This document shows, piece by piece, positions 12,540 to 23,253 of a stretch of DNA of 64,000 nt. The notes beneath the pieces are model-generated. The model did no database searches and had not been told where the DNA came from. It saw only the letters and a program-made list of their open reading frames with translations. Every line of letters starts with the position of its first letter. The first letter of the stretch is position 1. The stretch comes from Impatiens glandulifera (Eukaryota > Streptophyta > Magnoliopsida > Ericales > Balsaminaceae): NCBI RefSeq assembly GCF_907164915.1, contig NC_061867.1:55923771-55987770 (forward strand). The letters run 5' to 3'. The position numbers and the translations under genes were made by a program.

Positions 12540-13740
12540 GAATGAAAAAATCAAGGTGTAAAGATTTTATTTTATTTTTTTAAAATAAGACTCTTCCCTT
12601 ATTTTAAGCTATCTAATGTTAGAATGTAATGATATTAGTTTGAAAACATTCTTGGATTCGATTCGATTGTAACTGAATGAATATATGTATATCTTTTATA
12701 TTAAAAAAAATTATTATTATTTTTATTTAAATTAAGTTTGGAAGCTAGAATTGAATTTTAACACACAAAAAAGAATGATCTATTAAATATATATAGATAA
12801 TGTAAAAATTTATAATTTTTTTTTTAGAAATTTAAACATTAGATTAAAAAATATGTTAAAATGGGATATATATATTGATACATTTACTTATTTAAAAGAA
12901 TTTTTTTTCTCAGATCTAGATTTAACATAAAAATCATTTTGGTGGAGACTGAGTATATATACATATAATCTTATCTTGATTCATATAATATATGTGAAAT
13001 TTCACAAATTTAACATTTTGATATGTAACCATTGTTATCTTAAATATTTATTTGAGCATGTTATATTATTTTTTCTTTTATAAATTAAACTTTAGAGTTC
13101 ATATTGGATTGGATCGGATCGGATCGATTTTAAGGATAAATTTAAATTTGAACCATATTACATTATTCTAGATTGAATTAGTTTGATTTTTTTTAATATC
13201 CGAAACATATACATTTAAATTAATTTTAATCAATTTTATTATCAGTAAATTAAAATTAATTATAAGACACGACAATAATAATATTAATTTCAAACAAAAT
13301 TGCTTATTGCATAATGTTGAAAAGATTAAATTGATATATCTGTCAAAATTTTGTAAATCATAACCTTATTTATAAGTGCATATAAGATTAGTTTTAATGT
13401 ATTTGAACAGATAATAAATTCAACTATAATAAGTTTGTTTTTAATATATCAAAACTGAATATTCAGCTGATCAAATATTTTTCAATTCAAAATGGTTATT
13501 ACAGTGTTTCAGATTGATATGAATACTCCCACCATTTTCTTAATGTTCTCATTAGCGATGATCTTGGTGATTCTAATTTTCTCTTTTATTTATATATATA
13601 TATATATATTATATTTCATTTAGAAATTATAATTATTGTAATGTTAAAAGTTGTATTTTTTTTTTAATTATTACAACCTTTGTGAGACTTTGTGAGAGGC
13701 ACAATAAGCAAACACATATTATGGTCACATAAGATCCTGC
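12540..13740. other. AT-rich intergenic region, no gene seen
   Basis: The sequence is AT-rich with poly(A)/(T) and (TA)n tracts. I see no coding frame, RNA gene or bounded element. Confidence 0.6.
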
Positions 13741-13741
13741 T

Positions 13742-15055
13742 CAGGGGCGGAGACACCCACGAGTTGGGATGTAGAGGTAAGTTTTTTTTTTTATTATATA
13801 TATTAATGTTAATACATATAAATTATATATATATTTATAATTTTTTTTAATATATATATATATATTTATAAAATATTTTTTTAATATATATATTAAAATA
13901 TATATTTTTTTAAATTTAATCCTTATTTTAAATAGGTTTATTTTTAAATTAGACTTTTATATTTTTTTATTTATATAGTTAATTTTTATTTATTTAAAAC
14001 TTAATTAATTTTAATTTTTTACATTTTCTTAACCTAATTTTTTTTAACTACCATTAACCTCTTTCTAATCTCTCGATTAGCAACATAAATATTTTGATAT
14101 TGTACATGTCATGAATCTCGTCTGAACTACTCAACATTATTTTTCAATTGATGCAGGATTTGATTCTTCGAAAATATGTGCAAATAGTTTGCCCACAACA
14201 TGAAATTGAAATTCCAGATTTAATACTTCATACGAAAAGGTAATAAGACATGCCAACAAAAAGATTTGTTGACAAATCATTAACACTATTATTTTAATAT
14301 CTTCAATTCATTCAGTAACAGAAGTTGAATTTTAGTGATGAAGCATATACTTAGTTTTGAATTAGATTATAAAGATAATTTTAAATCATTTAAAGTTCAA
14401 GATATTTGTAAATTTGTTGAAAATTATTATTCAGAAAACTTAAATGAATAAGAAATGCATTATTTGAGATCCCAACTGCAAATTATAACATTGATATTTT
14501 CGTAATGATAATTTTCAAAATATGTCTTCCATCAAAGAATTATGTCACAGATTAGTTGAAACAAACAAGTCACAAAATTATAATTTGATTAATAAATTGA
14601 TTCAATTTGTTTCGACATTACTAGTTTTTTCTGTCACTACTGAAAGAATATTTTCAGCTATAAAATATGTGAAAACGGTTAATTAAATAAGATAGAGGAA
14701 GAATTTTTAAATAATTCTAGGATAATTTATATTGAACGAGAACTTGTTAAATTTTATAATAATTTAATTTTATTTAAAAAAATAGAAGTTACAACTTAAA
14801 TAATATGTACAAGTTTGTTAAATTTCATAAAAAAAATATTGTCTTATTTTTATATTTGTAATAATACGAGATAAAATTTTAAATATATACATTTGCTATT
14901 TAAATCGGTATTATCATCATTTTTTTTGATTTCGTATATTTATTTTATTTTAGTAAGGGTATTCGTGGATCGATTCGATTAATATGCTCACTTATCACCC
15001 GTAATAGTGTAATACATAAAACCTTTATAGCCAATGACAAAAAAAAATTATGAAT
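13742..15055 (+). mobile_element. decayed hAT transposon with transposase C-terminal relic
   Basis: CAGGGGCGGAGAC at 13745 matches the inverted ends of the well-bounded element at 35785-36556. From about 14150 to 14760 the plus strand carries a broken transposase reading: segments resembling LIQFVSTLLVF, TTERIFSAIKYVKT and IIYIERELV, the order seen near the C-terminal dimerisation region of TTF/MYM-type hAT transposases, interrupted by stops and frameshifts. The right end may be TTCGCCTTTG near 15060, too degraded for a target duplication. Not functional. Confidence 0.6.
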
Positions 15056-15059
15056 TCGC

Positions 15060-16205
15060 CTTTGCTTTGACATATTCTGAATCTAGCTTCTTCTTCTTAC
15101 AAGTAGTTTTTTGTCAGCAGATTTATAATAAATTGATTTCTTTTTTAAATCTTAAAAATAACATATGAACACATGGAGTTAGATGTCACGACATCATCTC
15201 ATTTTTCTTTTTCATATCCGTTGAAGAACTTATGCTTATATCACTATTCTCCTTGACAATTTGATTTTTTTGTCACCGAATGAGGTGATATTTGCGCCGC
15301 TTAGCGCTCTTGACAACTTTTTTTTACCTTCATTTACAACTACATTCTTTTTCAATCTCCTAAACTCTTTTTCGACGGTGGAGAATGAATCAGTATATCA
15401 GACTCCATGTTGCCTCGTCACGTCGGTCACCGAAAATTTGGCATGATTTCCTCACACGGACAATTTTAGATATTTTATTAAACACTGAGGGTAAAATGTG
15501 TATATTTCCTAAAACCCATGATATCCTTAGAAAATATTTAGTGCAACTTTGTAAAATAAGGGTTAGTCTAATTAAAAAGAAAATTCAGGTTGTTTGATTC
15601 AGCAATAAGATATTTAATTAGCGATAAAGTAGCATTAATTAATTTAATTCAATATAGAGAAAGTAACATGGAAATATGCAATCACAAGTCAAGTCATAGT
15701 CTTCTTTCTTCGTACGCATGTAAACTTCCAACCCCAAATAATTCAAATATTCTGTTTTAAGCCCCTTTTTACTAAGTCAAAGTGAAGCAGGTTTTTGTTT
15801 ATTAGGAAACCATCCATTTATATTTTAGAAATAGGCAGATTATGTATCAACAAAATATGATGCTCAATTGATATAATAAAAGTTGAGTGAAAAAACTACC
15901 CAATTAGTATACACCTTAACAACTTTATGGGACATATATCTCTTTAGAGAAATATGATTTAATAATAATAATATTAATTAAAATTGTAAAATATTTTTTA
16001 ACAAAATTAGAATTGATTCACCTAAAAACCTAAATGACCCAAAAAATGTTTGATAAGCACCACCAGTCAAGATGTGAAAATAATAATAATTGGTCTTCTA
16101 TGTATGTCATAGAAATGTTGGTTAGCTTAAAGATTAGGGATAGAGGATAATGTGCCCATTCGAAATGGGTAACTCCTAACCGTTTTTATTTTGAAAATTC
16201 TTTTA
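15060..16205. other. intergenic, no supported gene
   Basis: Two overlapping short open frames at 15261-15597 have no recognisable motif or splice context. The rest is AT-rich. Confidence 0.5.
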
Positions 16206-17890
16206 ATACCATCCAAGGGCGTATCAAAGTTTTTTTTTTCACTGGGCTATCAAGATTATACGTTTCACTATTACAGGTAATAAGTGAGAATATTAAACAT
16301 ATTAATCGAACTACTAAAATAAAATAAATATACAAAATCTAAAAATTGATGTGAATACCTGATTAAAATAAAAAATTTATATATATAATTGTATCTCGTA
16401 TTATTGAAAATCTAGAAAATAAGACAAAAAAAATCTATAAAATTTAACAAACGTGTTTACATATTATTTAAGTTGTAACCTTCTATTCTTTATAGAATAA
16501 AATTCATCTATTATAGAATCTGAATCAATATCTTCAACAAGTTCTCGTTCAATATAAATTATCATAGTATTTTCTAAAAACTCTTATTCCATCTTATTCC
16601 ATTGAATAGTTTTCAAATATTTCATTGCTGAAAATGACATTTCTATAGTGGCAGTAGAAACTGGTAAAGTCAAAACAAGTCGAATAAATTTATCAATCAA
16701 ATTATAATTTGATTACTTGTTTGTTTCAACTAATCTGCGACACAATTCAATGATGGAAGACATTTTTTAAAAATTCTCATCATCATGAGAAACATCAGTT
16801 TTATAATGTTAGAGTTGAGATATCAAATAATGCATTTCTTATTCACTAAGTCTCCTTTCTTATTCACTAAGTCTCCTGGATAATACTTTTCAGCCAATTT
16901 GTAAATATGTACAGCTTTAAATGTTTTAAAATTATCTTTAGGGTCTAGAGTAGAACTAATTATACTGCTTCATCACTAAAAATATAATAAATTAATAAAT
17001 ATAAAAATATAATAAATTAATAAATATATATATTATATTTAATAAATAAGAAGTTAAATATGAAAATTATTAATTGTTTTTTAATCTAATTAATTACTTT
17101 ATTTTGTGGGTAAAAGTTTATTAAATTATTTATGTGTTTATATTAAATTAAATATACATAAATTAAAATTTTCTCCTTTTAAATTGTTTGAATCTTATTT
17201 TTCCTTATCAATCTCTTTTTTTTCTATTTTATTTTCTCATAAGAGTGTTAAAATTTTAATTAATCTAGCACATAATATTATAATTTCTCTTATATATTAC
17301 AATGTTTCTTTTATATAGGTTATATTATATTTTAAATATTAGTAGAATAGTTTGTAATTTGAATTAAATAATCTTAAACTCTTAATAATTAAGAATTTAT
17401 TTTGTTTCAATTTCAATAATCATCTAATTTTAAATTAAGTGAATATTTATAATAGTTTTATAATAAAAAATTAAAGAGATAAAAAATTATTAAATAATAA
17501 AAAGTTGAAAGAAAGAAAATTACACTCAATTATTGAATAATTGAAGGGACGTGTATAAAATTAAACAAAGAGAAAAATTGATGAGGAACGATAGAGAGCG
17601 CCACTGTGAGACAGCGACTGGGAGAACGATGGTCTACGTGGCCCGACATGTGGAATTAATAAATAAATAAAATATAATAATAATTAAAACACGTTTATAG
17701 AATATTATCTCTCCTCTTATTAAATATTTTCTCTTTCTATCTCTACAAATTAATTTATCTCATTTATCCATATTCTCACGATTATTATTTTACTCATTTA
17801 TTTGATATTTATGATTTAACGGTTAAAATAACTTAATAATTTACAACAAACTCTCACGTTAAATATTTTAATAATATGTTTAAATAAATT

Positions 17891-17993
17891 CTAAACCCCA
17901 AACCCTAAACTCTAAACCTTAACTCTAAATCTTAAACCCTAAACTCTAAACCTTAAATCCTAAATACTAAATTCTAAACCCTAAACCCTAATT
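17891..17993. repeat. interstitial telomere-like tract
   Basis: About 14 degenerate heptamers of the CCCTAAA type (variants CTCTAAA, CCTTAAA, TCTTAAA) run in tandem. They match the Arabidopsis-type plant telomere repeat, here internal and decayed. Confidence 0.8.
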
Positions 17994-18372
17994 AATATCA
18001 CTGATTAGTTGAATTATGAATTTATCTCTTTTATTTTTATTTTATTTTTATGACTTTTTAATTCATTTATTTATCAAATATTATTTATTTATTTTTTATG
18101 CCCTCTTTTTTCTTTTCTTTTTTATTATTTTATAGGATAAAAATTATTTAATAAAAAGAGAGAGAAAATAATTAATAATAAAAGAGAGAAAATAATTAAT
18201 AATAGGAAAGAGAATATTCTACTTATCAACCCACGTAGGCATCGCTCTCCCAGTGTTGTCTCAAGTCGCGCTCTCTATCACTTTTCAAAATTGATATACA
18301 CCACCTATTTCTAAGTTGACATTTTCAAATTTATAGGGTGACATTTTCAATTTCATATGCCCACTACTAGGG

Positions 18373-19371
18373 GTGTTCAATATTTGGTCTGAACCGAATG
18401 TCAGGTGTGTTTCTGTCCTCCTAGATGTTGGTGATATCATTCTAGGAAATATGTTTCTGGTCCAAGCAAAGGTGGAAGTGCAGACTTATGTTGAAGTGTT
18501 GCCAAGTGGAGAGTCGAATTCTCCCTCCTTTATGGCAGAAACTTGCGATGCTCCAAGGAGAAAGAAGTCGAGATGTCTCACAAACATTCAGCCGGATGTA
18601 GGCCGAATGTGGGGAGAAGAGGCGGATGCGTCAGCTTTGATGGAGATGAGGGCCAGCGAGGGCCAAGTGTCGGCCGATGTTAAAGGCCCGGCGCTTAAGA
18701 AGTCCAGACTCTTGAAGAATGCTAAAAAGGTAACCAAGGGGGACTTCACACATCAACAGCGGGGGAAGTTGATGGCTTGTTCGGTATGTAAACTGGGCAA
18801 GACCGAGAAGAAGATGGAAGTGGGTCTGCTGCAGCGACCATCACATATTCCGGGGAGAATGGGCAGATGTCTCTCAAAGGGCTTCGTTCTCGAATTCCCA
18901 AGGGCAAGTGGGAAGATCTCTACTCCGTGTGTGGGTAGATCAGCCAAGTATACGGTCTCAATGGGGGTGCTAAAGGTGTTTCCAGCAGAGGGGACCGAGG
19001 AGTGTTTTCCTAGATACTTGGGTGCGGCGAAATTTCTGAAGGCGAGCAGGAAGACCTCGGTCCCAGGAGTGGGCCGATCATACAAGTATACGGTCTTATT
19101 GGAATGGCTGAAGGGATGCCCGGCCGAGAAGACTATTGAAGGGTGTTTCATGTACTTGGATGCGGAAATATTCCTGAAGGCGATCAGGAAGACCTCTATC
19201 CAGGGTGCGGATAGATTTGTTGAGCACACGGTCCTGATGCGGATGCTAAAGGTGAGTTTGGCTAGGGGGACCGAGAAATTATATTCTATGTGTTTGGGTG
19301 AAGCGTGTTTGGGGCAACCCACAACGAGGACGTTGTGTTCTTCTAGTGGGGGTGGTGTGTTACAACCGTAA
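18373..19371 (+). CDS. hypothetical 332-residue reading frame with 46-residue tandem repeats, inside the hAT element
   Basis: The frame contains three copies of a 46-residue repeat between about residues 177 and 315. Key positions are K(T/I)S near the start, a G-R/D-x-x-x-x-TV core (KYTVSM, KYTVLL, EHTVLM) and a Cys-x-x-x-L(G/D) end. The DNA period is exactly 138 bp: the matching (T/C)ACGGTC block occurs at 18951, 19089 and 19227, so repeat expansion kept the frame. No known domain, signal peptide or catalytic motif is recognised. The frame starts at the element's terminal repeat and the opposite strand (19427-18753) is also open, so it may be non-coding GC-rich satellite DNA. Confidence 0.3.
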   Translation: MFNIWSEPNVRCVSVLLDVGDIILGNMFLVQAKVEVQTYVEVLPSGESNSPSFMAETCDAPRRKKSRCLTNIQPDVGRMWGEEADASALMEMRASEGQVSADVKGPALKKSRLLKNAKKVTKGDFTHQQRGKLMACSVCKLGKTEKKMEVGLLQRPSHIPGRMGRCLSKGFVLEFPRASGKISTPCVGRSAKYTVSMGVLKVFPAEGTEECFPRYLGAAKFLKASRKTSVPGVGRSYKYTVLLEWLKGCPAEKTIEGCFMYLDAEIFLKAIRKTSIQGADRFVEHTVLMRMLKVSLARGTEKLYSMCLGEACLGQPTTRTLCSSSGGGVLQP

Positions 19372-19399
19372 CATGCTGGCCTCAGTCCGGGCTTGATTG

Positions 19400-19980
19400 C
19401 GGATGGCCAGGACCGAGAGGTACCCAAAAAGAGTCGCGGGGGTGCGGCAGGGTACCGGAGATGAGAAGGCGATGAAACTAAAGCGGATGTTCTGGCACTT
19501 GTGTGAAGCGCCAGGACCGAGAAGACGCGCGCCGAGACGAAGTCGTGTGCGGGCGACTTAGGTGCAGGGTTTCAGCCGAGCTGTCTTGGCCTTGTGTTGG
19601 CCAGGACCGAGGGGTGCCGAGAAGAGTGTCGCGGGCGTGCGGCACTGGCGCCAGAATGCTATGTAATCAATGTTGCTGTCGGACCGAAGGGTTGAGTACC
19701 AGGACCGAGAGATTGATGTTAGCATGCGTTTGTCGTGGCCGGATTGCGGAAGGCCAGGACCGAGTGGAGGCCGAAGTGGGGTCGCGTGCGTGCGACCTAG
19801 GGCCGAAAGAATAACAACAGCCAGCGCATGGAGTGTGCGCGCAGCAGGTGGGAAAAGTGTGGAGAAGGTAGCATCAGACCGAGAGAAGGTCAGCCTTGCG
19901 GATGCATCCGACCGAGGGGGAAAGCTGACCAAGTGTAAGCATCAGACCGAGGACCGAGGACTGAGGACCGAGTATTTCAG
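19400..19980. repeat. irregular repeats around AGGACCGAG
   Basis: AGGACCGAG occurs at 19409, 19513, 19603, 19701 and 19756, with further ACCGAG copies to 19970 and at 20124. Spacings of 104, 90, 98 and 55 bp, together with partly shared flanks (GTCGCGGG...GTGCGGCA), suggest a degenerate ~95-bp tandem repeat within the GC-rich element body. Confidence 0.6.
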
Positions 19981-20926
19981 ACATGGGCCGGATCATTGTG
20001 CATGGGTTAGGCCTCGATCATGGATCGGGCCTTTGGCTGGTTTTGGACCGGTACCCGATCCGACCCACTGGGCGACCGAAGAGAAGAGCCGCGCCAGGTC
20101 AAAGAAGGAAGAAGTCTCAGCCACGACCGAGTATTTCGGGAGGGCCCGGTCAAGATCCTATTATTTTGGAAGGCCAAGTCTTGGATGACTTTTTCAGCAA
20201 CGACTTGGCCAAGGCGGCTGCCTGAGTCTCTAGGTTTCCCATTGTTGTATTCTTAGGGCTATAAATAGGTCATGAGCTGCACAAGACGTTTTGTTGGGAT
20301 CCGGCTAGGGTTTTGTTGGGTGTTAGGATCTAGAGTAGATTTTCGGATAGAAAAATATCCCCCACAAGTGAGAGTCATTTTGTGTGCAGCCTTGATAATT
20401 TATAGCCTCTTTGTAATTGATATTTGTGAGTGAATATAATACAAAGTTGGGCATTAGCCCGTAATCTGGTGTGTGTTTATCTTTGCTGAATGTTTGATTT
20501 ATTATTGTGGGTCTGGGCAGAATTGTTGATTGAGTTATTTGTTTATTTCTTTGTGAGAAGTGAACCTCGGAGTTGGCTGACTGTTTTGGTGCGCAAAACA
20601 GGCCGCACAAGGGCGAAAAACTTAGTAAAAATTCCGCTGCATAATTGCCTTTGTGACACCTACCATGGTATAGATCCCGGGTTCAATTCTTGGTTGGTAC
20701 ATTTTATTTTGAGTTTAAAATAAAAGAAAATTGAATTCGGTTTGAATTCGAATTATTCGAAGTTCAAACCGAATATAAAATTCGAATTCGGTTCGGTTTA
20801 ATTATAATTTATTCGAATTCGGTTCAGTTTTCGAATTGACGAAAAAGAACAAAAAATTCGAAGAAACCGAATTGAGAAACTCGAATAATCCGAAACCGAA
20901 CCGATGAACACCCCTACCCACTACAC

Positions 20927-21758
20927 AGGGAAATTTGACTAAATAACCCTAGGATTATTTCCAAATTTAGCCTAAAACATAATTTTTGTAAATGTAACTT
21001 TTTGTCCATGGAAAAAGTCTTTTTTGCCCTTAATTAAAAATTACTTTTTTCCCTCTTCCATCCTCTTTCTTTCTCTCTTCCATTCTCTTCTTTCCTCTTT
21101 CCTCTTTCCTCTTTCTCTTACTTCCCCCTTCATTCCTCTCTTCTCTATAGCCACTAAATCACACATCTCTTCCTTCATTCTCCGAACTTCGAGACCCCGA
21201 CACCGAGACGTCCAAGCAAACGCCGTCGAGAGGTAGCATCCCTTCTTCTGCCTCGATTGTAGCATCCGTCGATGGATAAGTTTATATTATTATAGCTATA
21301 ATACTTCAACGTCTGCTTTGATATTGTTCTAAAAAATGCATTTTTTGCCTTTTAAGACTTCGTAATTATGATAGGATTCAATAATGAGAGGTAGCATCCC
21401 TTCTTCTGCCTCGATTGTAGCATCCCGTCGATGGATAAGTTTATATTGTTACTTCAACGTCTGCTTTGATATTGTTCTAAAAAATGCATTTTTTCGCCTT
21501 TAAGACTTCGTAATTATGATAGATTCAATAATTTACCGTGATTTTCATTTACATTCAAGTAAGCACAATATAGGAATTCAGAGAATGAAGGAAGAGATGG
21601 GTGATTTAGTGGCGTAAAAGAGGAAAGAAGAGAATGGAAAAGAGAAAGAAGTAATTTTTAATTAAGGATAAAATGTTTTTGTCAATGAGAAAAAATTATA
21701 TTTACAAAATTTATTCTGCTAAATTTGAAAATAACCCTATTAAAAATGTTATTTGTAT
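20927..21758. mobile_element. foldback element with long inverted arms and a duplicated loop
   Basis: The left arm (about 20927-21190) and right arm (about 21570-21758) are inverted copies. Shared blocks include CAAATTTAGC, CTTAATTAAAAATTACTT, CCATTCTCTTCTTTCCTC and CACTAAATCAC(A/C)CATCTCTTC. The right arm carries deletions. The loop holds a direct duplication of about 160 bp, each copy starting GAGAGGTAGCATCCCTTCTT (21228 and 21388). Frames here are by-products of CT/GA-rich arms. Confidence 0.75.
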
Positions 21759-21839
21759 ATTTATAAATTTTTTTATAATTATTTTTAATTAATTACCCTG
21801 GGCTACCGCGCACCCTAGCCTTGGCTCCGCCATTGAATT

Positions 21840-23250
21840 ACCATCCCTGCGTTAATTTTTATAAAAAATAAAAAATTATATAAACAAATTTTTTAATATA
21901 ATAAAATGAAATTTTATATTATTATAAAAAAATAAACTTATTACTCTTATAAAATATAATAAATAAATAAATATATTGGTGATTTAATATATTTAATTAT
22001 GTTTATAATTTTCGGAAATCGAGATGAAATCAAGACGGGAGACACAAATATCATCTCCACTCCATTCCCGTTCGGGAAAAAACGTCCCTAACGAGACAAT
22101 TCGGTTCAAATTTTGGAGAGCGGTTTCAAATTGCCTTAAAGATGTTGATGTTTGTTTTTTCCTCGTATAAAAAGAAAAAATGGTACAAGTACAACCCAAC
22201 AACCTCTTCTTCTTATCAAACGAGCCGAGGCGAACAATTCAAGGATCTAGAAGAAGGCTCCATTCATAGTTAGTTCCCCATTCACAGGAAAAACAAATTA
22301 CAGAATCAACCCCAAAACACAAAACCAATTGCATAAATATATATATTATTCCTTAAAGAACTTGCATCTATTGTATTCACTCTGCCTTTAATTTCTTTCT
22401 CCTCCCAAAAGAGAGAGGGTGGTGAAATGGGCTCAATGCTACAAAAAACCTAACCTAATTTGTAAACCCCCAAACTGTTATGTGTATTTCATGACAAATT
22501 TCTCATTACAATTCTCAAAAACCATGTTCCAGACCAAAAACAATTTGGTCTCAAAGAACTGCCTCTTTCTCTACTTTCGTACCAACTTAATCTTGTCCTA
22601 ATGTTATCCTAGAGAATCGCAACATGACCGGTCGTAACATTTACTTCTCTTACTCAATCAGATTTTAAGGTAAATACCATACCACTGTCTGATGATTTGC
22701 TTCCATCTTCCTCAAAAACATCCCAAATATGCTTGATATCCTGCATCACAAAAACTAACTTCAATTCAAGGGCTTGTTTGATGCTTATCCTGCATCAATT
22801 CTTTCTAAAGTTCTAAAACATTAAATACTAAAACCCTAGTTTATTTATACCAGATCAAACAATCTATAATGGAATACTCAAGTATTTTACCAATTCGAAC
22901 TATGGCAAGCAAAAAGTGATGGTAGCCTAAAAAGAACCAAGTAAGAAAATCATAGATGGTCTTCCCCTGTCACCTAATTTTCATAAGAATTTTGTGCTTC
23001 ACCCTTTCTTTCAAACACTAAACTATATTACCATTTTCAAATAAAACCTATATCAAACAAACACCTAAGGTAAATTCTTGCAATATAGTAATGAACAACA
23101 CAGCATACAGTCTGTATATTTACCTTTTTTCTGCCAGAAGCTGATGGAACATATCAATCAGAGCAGAGCACTTCTCATATGGTAAAGCAAGAATCCTCGG
23201 GATTGCCTGATCTTGAAGGGAGAACTTGACAAATTCAAGAAATCGTCATT
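21840..23250. other. intergenic; likely 3' flank of the PPR gene
   Basis: No gene is supported. On the minus strand, 23245-23114 is open for about 44 codons and ends in AG|GTAAAT, and 22745-22680 after GATGCAG also looks exon-like. Their frames do not join to each other or to the PPR gene, so a spliced 3' UTR is the simplest reading. Confidence 0.4.
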
Positions 23251-23253
23251 TGA

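Larger units (their letters stand above)
18368..20916. mobile_element. non-autonomous hAT-type transposon with GC-rich body and exact 8-bp target duplication
   Basis: Perfect 12-bp inverted ends TAGGGGTGTTCA (18368-18379) and TGAACACCCCTA (20905-20916) are flanked by the 8-bp direct repeat CCCACTAC at 18360-18367 and 20917-20924. An 8-bp duplication is typical of hAT. The right subterminal region (20735-20905) is rich in TTCGAATTCGGTTC motifs, like common plant MITEs with these ends. The interior, 18400-20660, is much more GC-rich than anything else in the window, with repeated GGACCGAG and a CTATAAATAGG TATA-like box at 20262. No transposase is seen. The interior may be a second element inserted inside a MITE, or captured host DNA. 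Confidence 0.85.
16214..21835 (-). mobile_element. old hAT element with later elements nested inside (inferred)
   Basis: Minus-strand remnants of the same transposase as at 14.2 kb lie at about 16480-16960. The ends fit the same family: CAAGGGCG at 16214 and its counterpart GGCTCCGCCATTG ending at 21835. TACCATC flanks both sides (16207-16213 and 21839-21845), with three extra bases on the right, so the target duplication is suggestive, not exact. If correct, the elements at 18368-20916 and 20927-21758 inserted into it later. Confidence 0.45.

Noticed and set aside
15261..15597. Two small plus-strand open frames
   Set aside because: They overlap each other, have no recognisable domain and sit in AT-rich intergenic DNA.
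18753..19427. 224-codon minus-strand open frame in the GC-rich element
   Set aside because: It is antisense to the repeat-bearing frame and probably open only because of GC-rich composition. No motif is seen.
19503..20256. Several overlapping open frames of 78-172 codons
   Set aside because: They translate degenerate GACCGAG repeats in different frames. No start context or family.
22680..23245. Exon-like minus-strand stretches downstream of the PPR gene
   Set aside because: The frames do not join across the apparent intron or to the PPR frame. A spliced 3' UTR explains them better than a gene.
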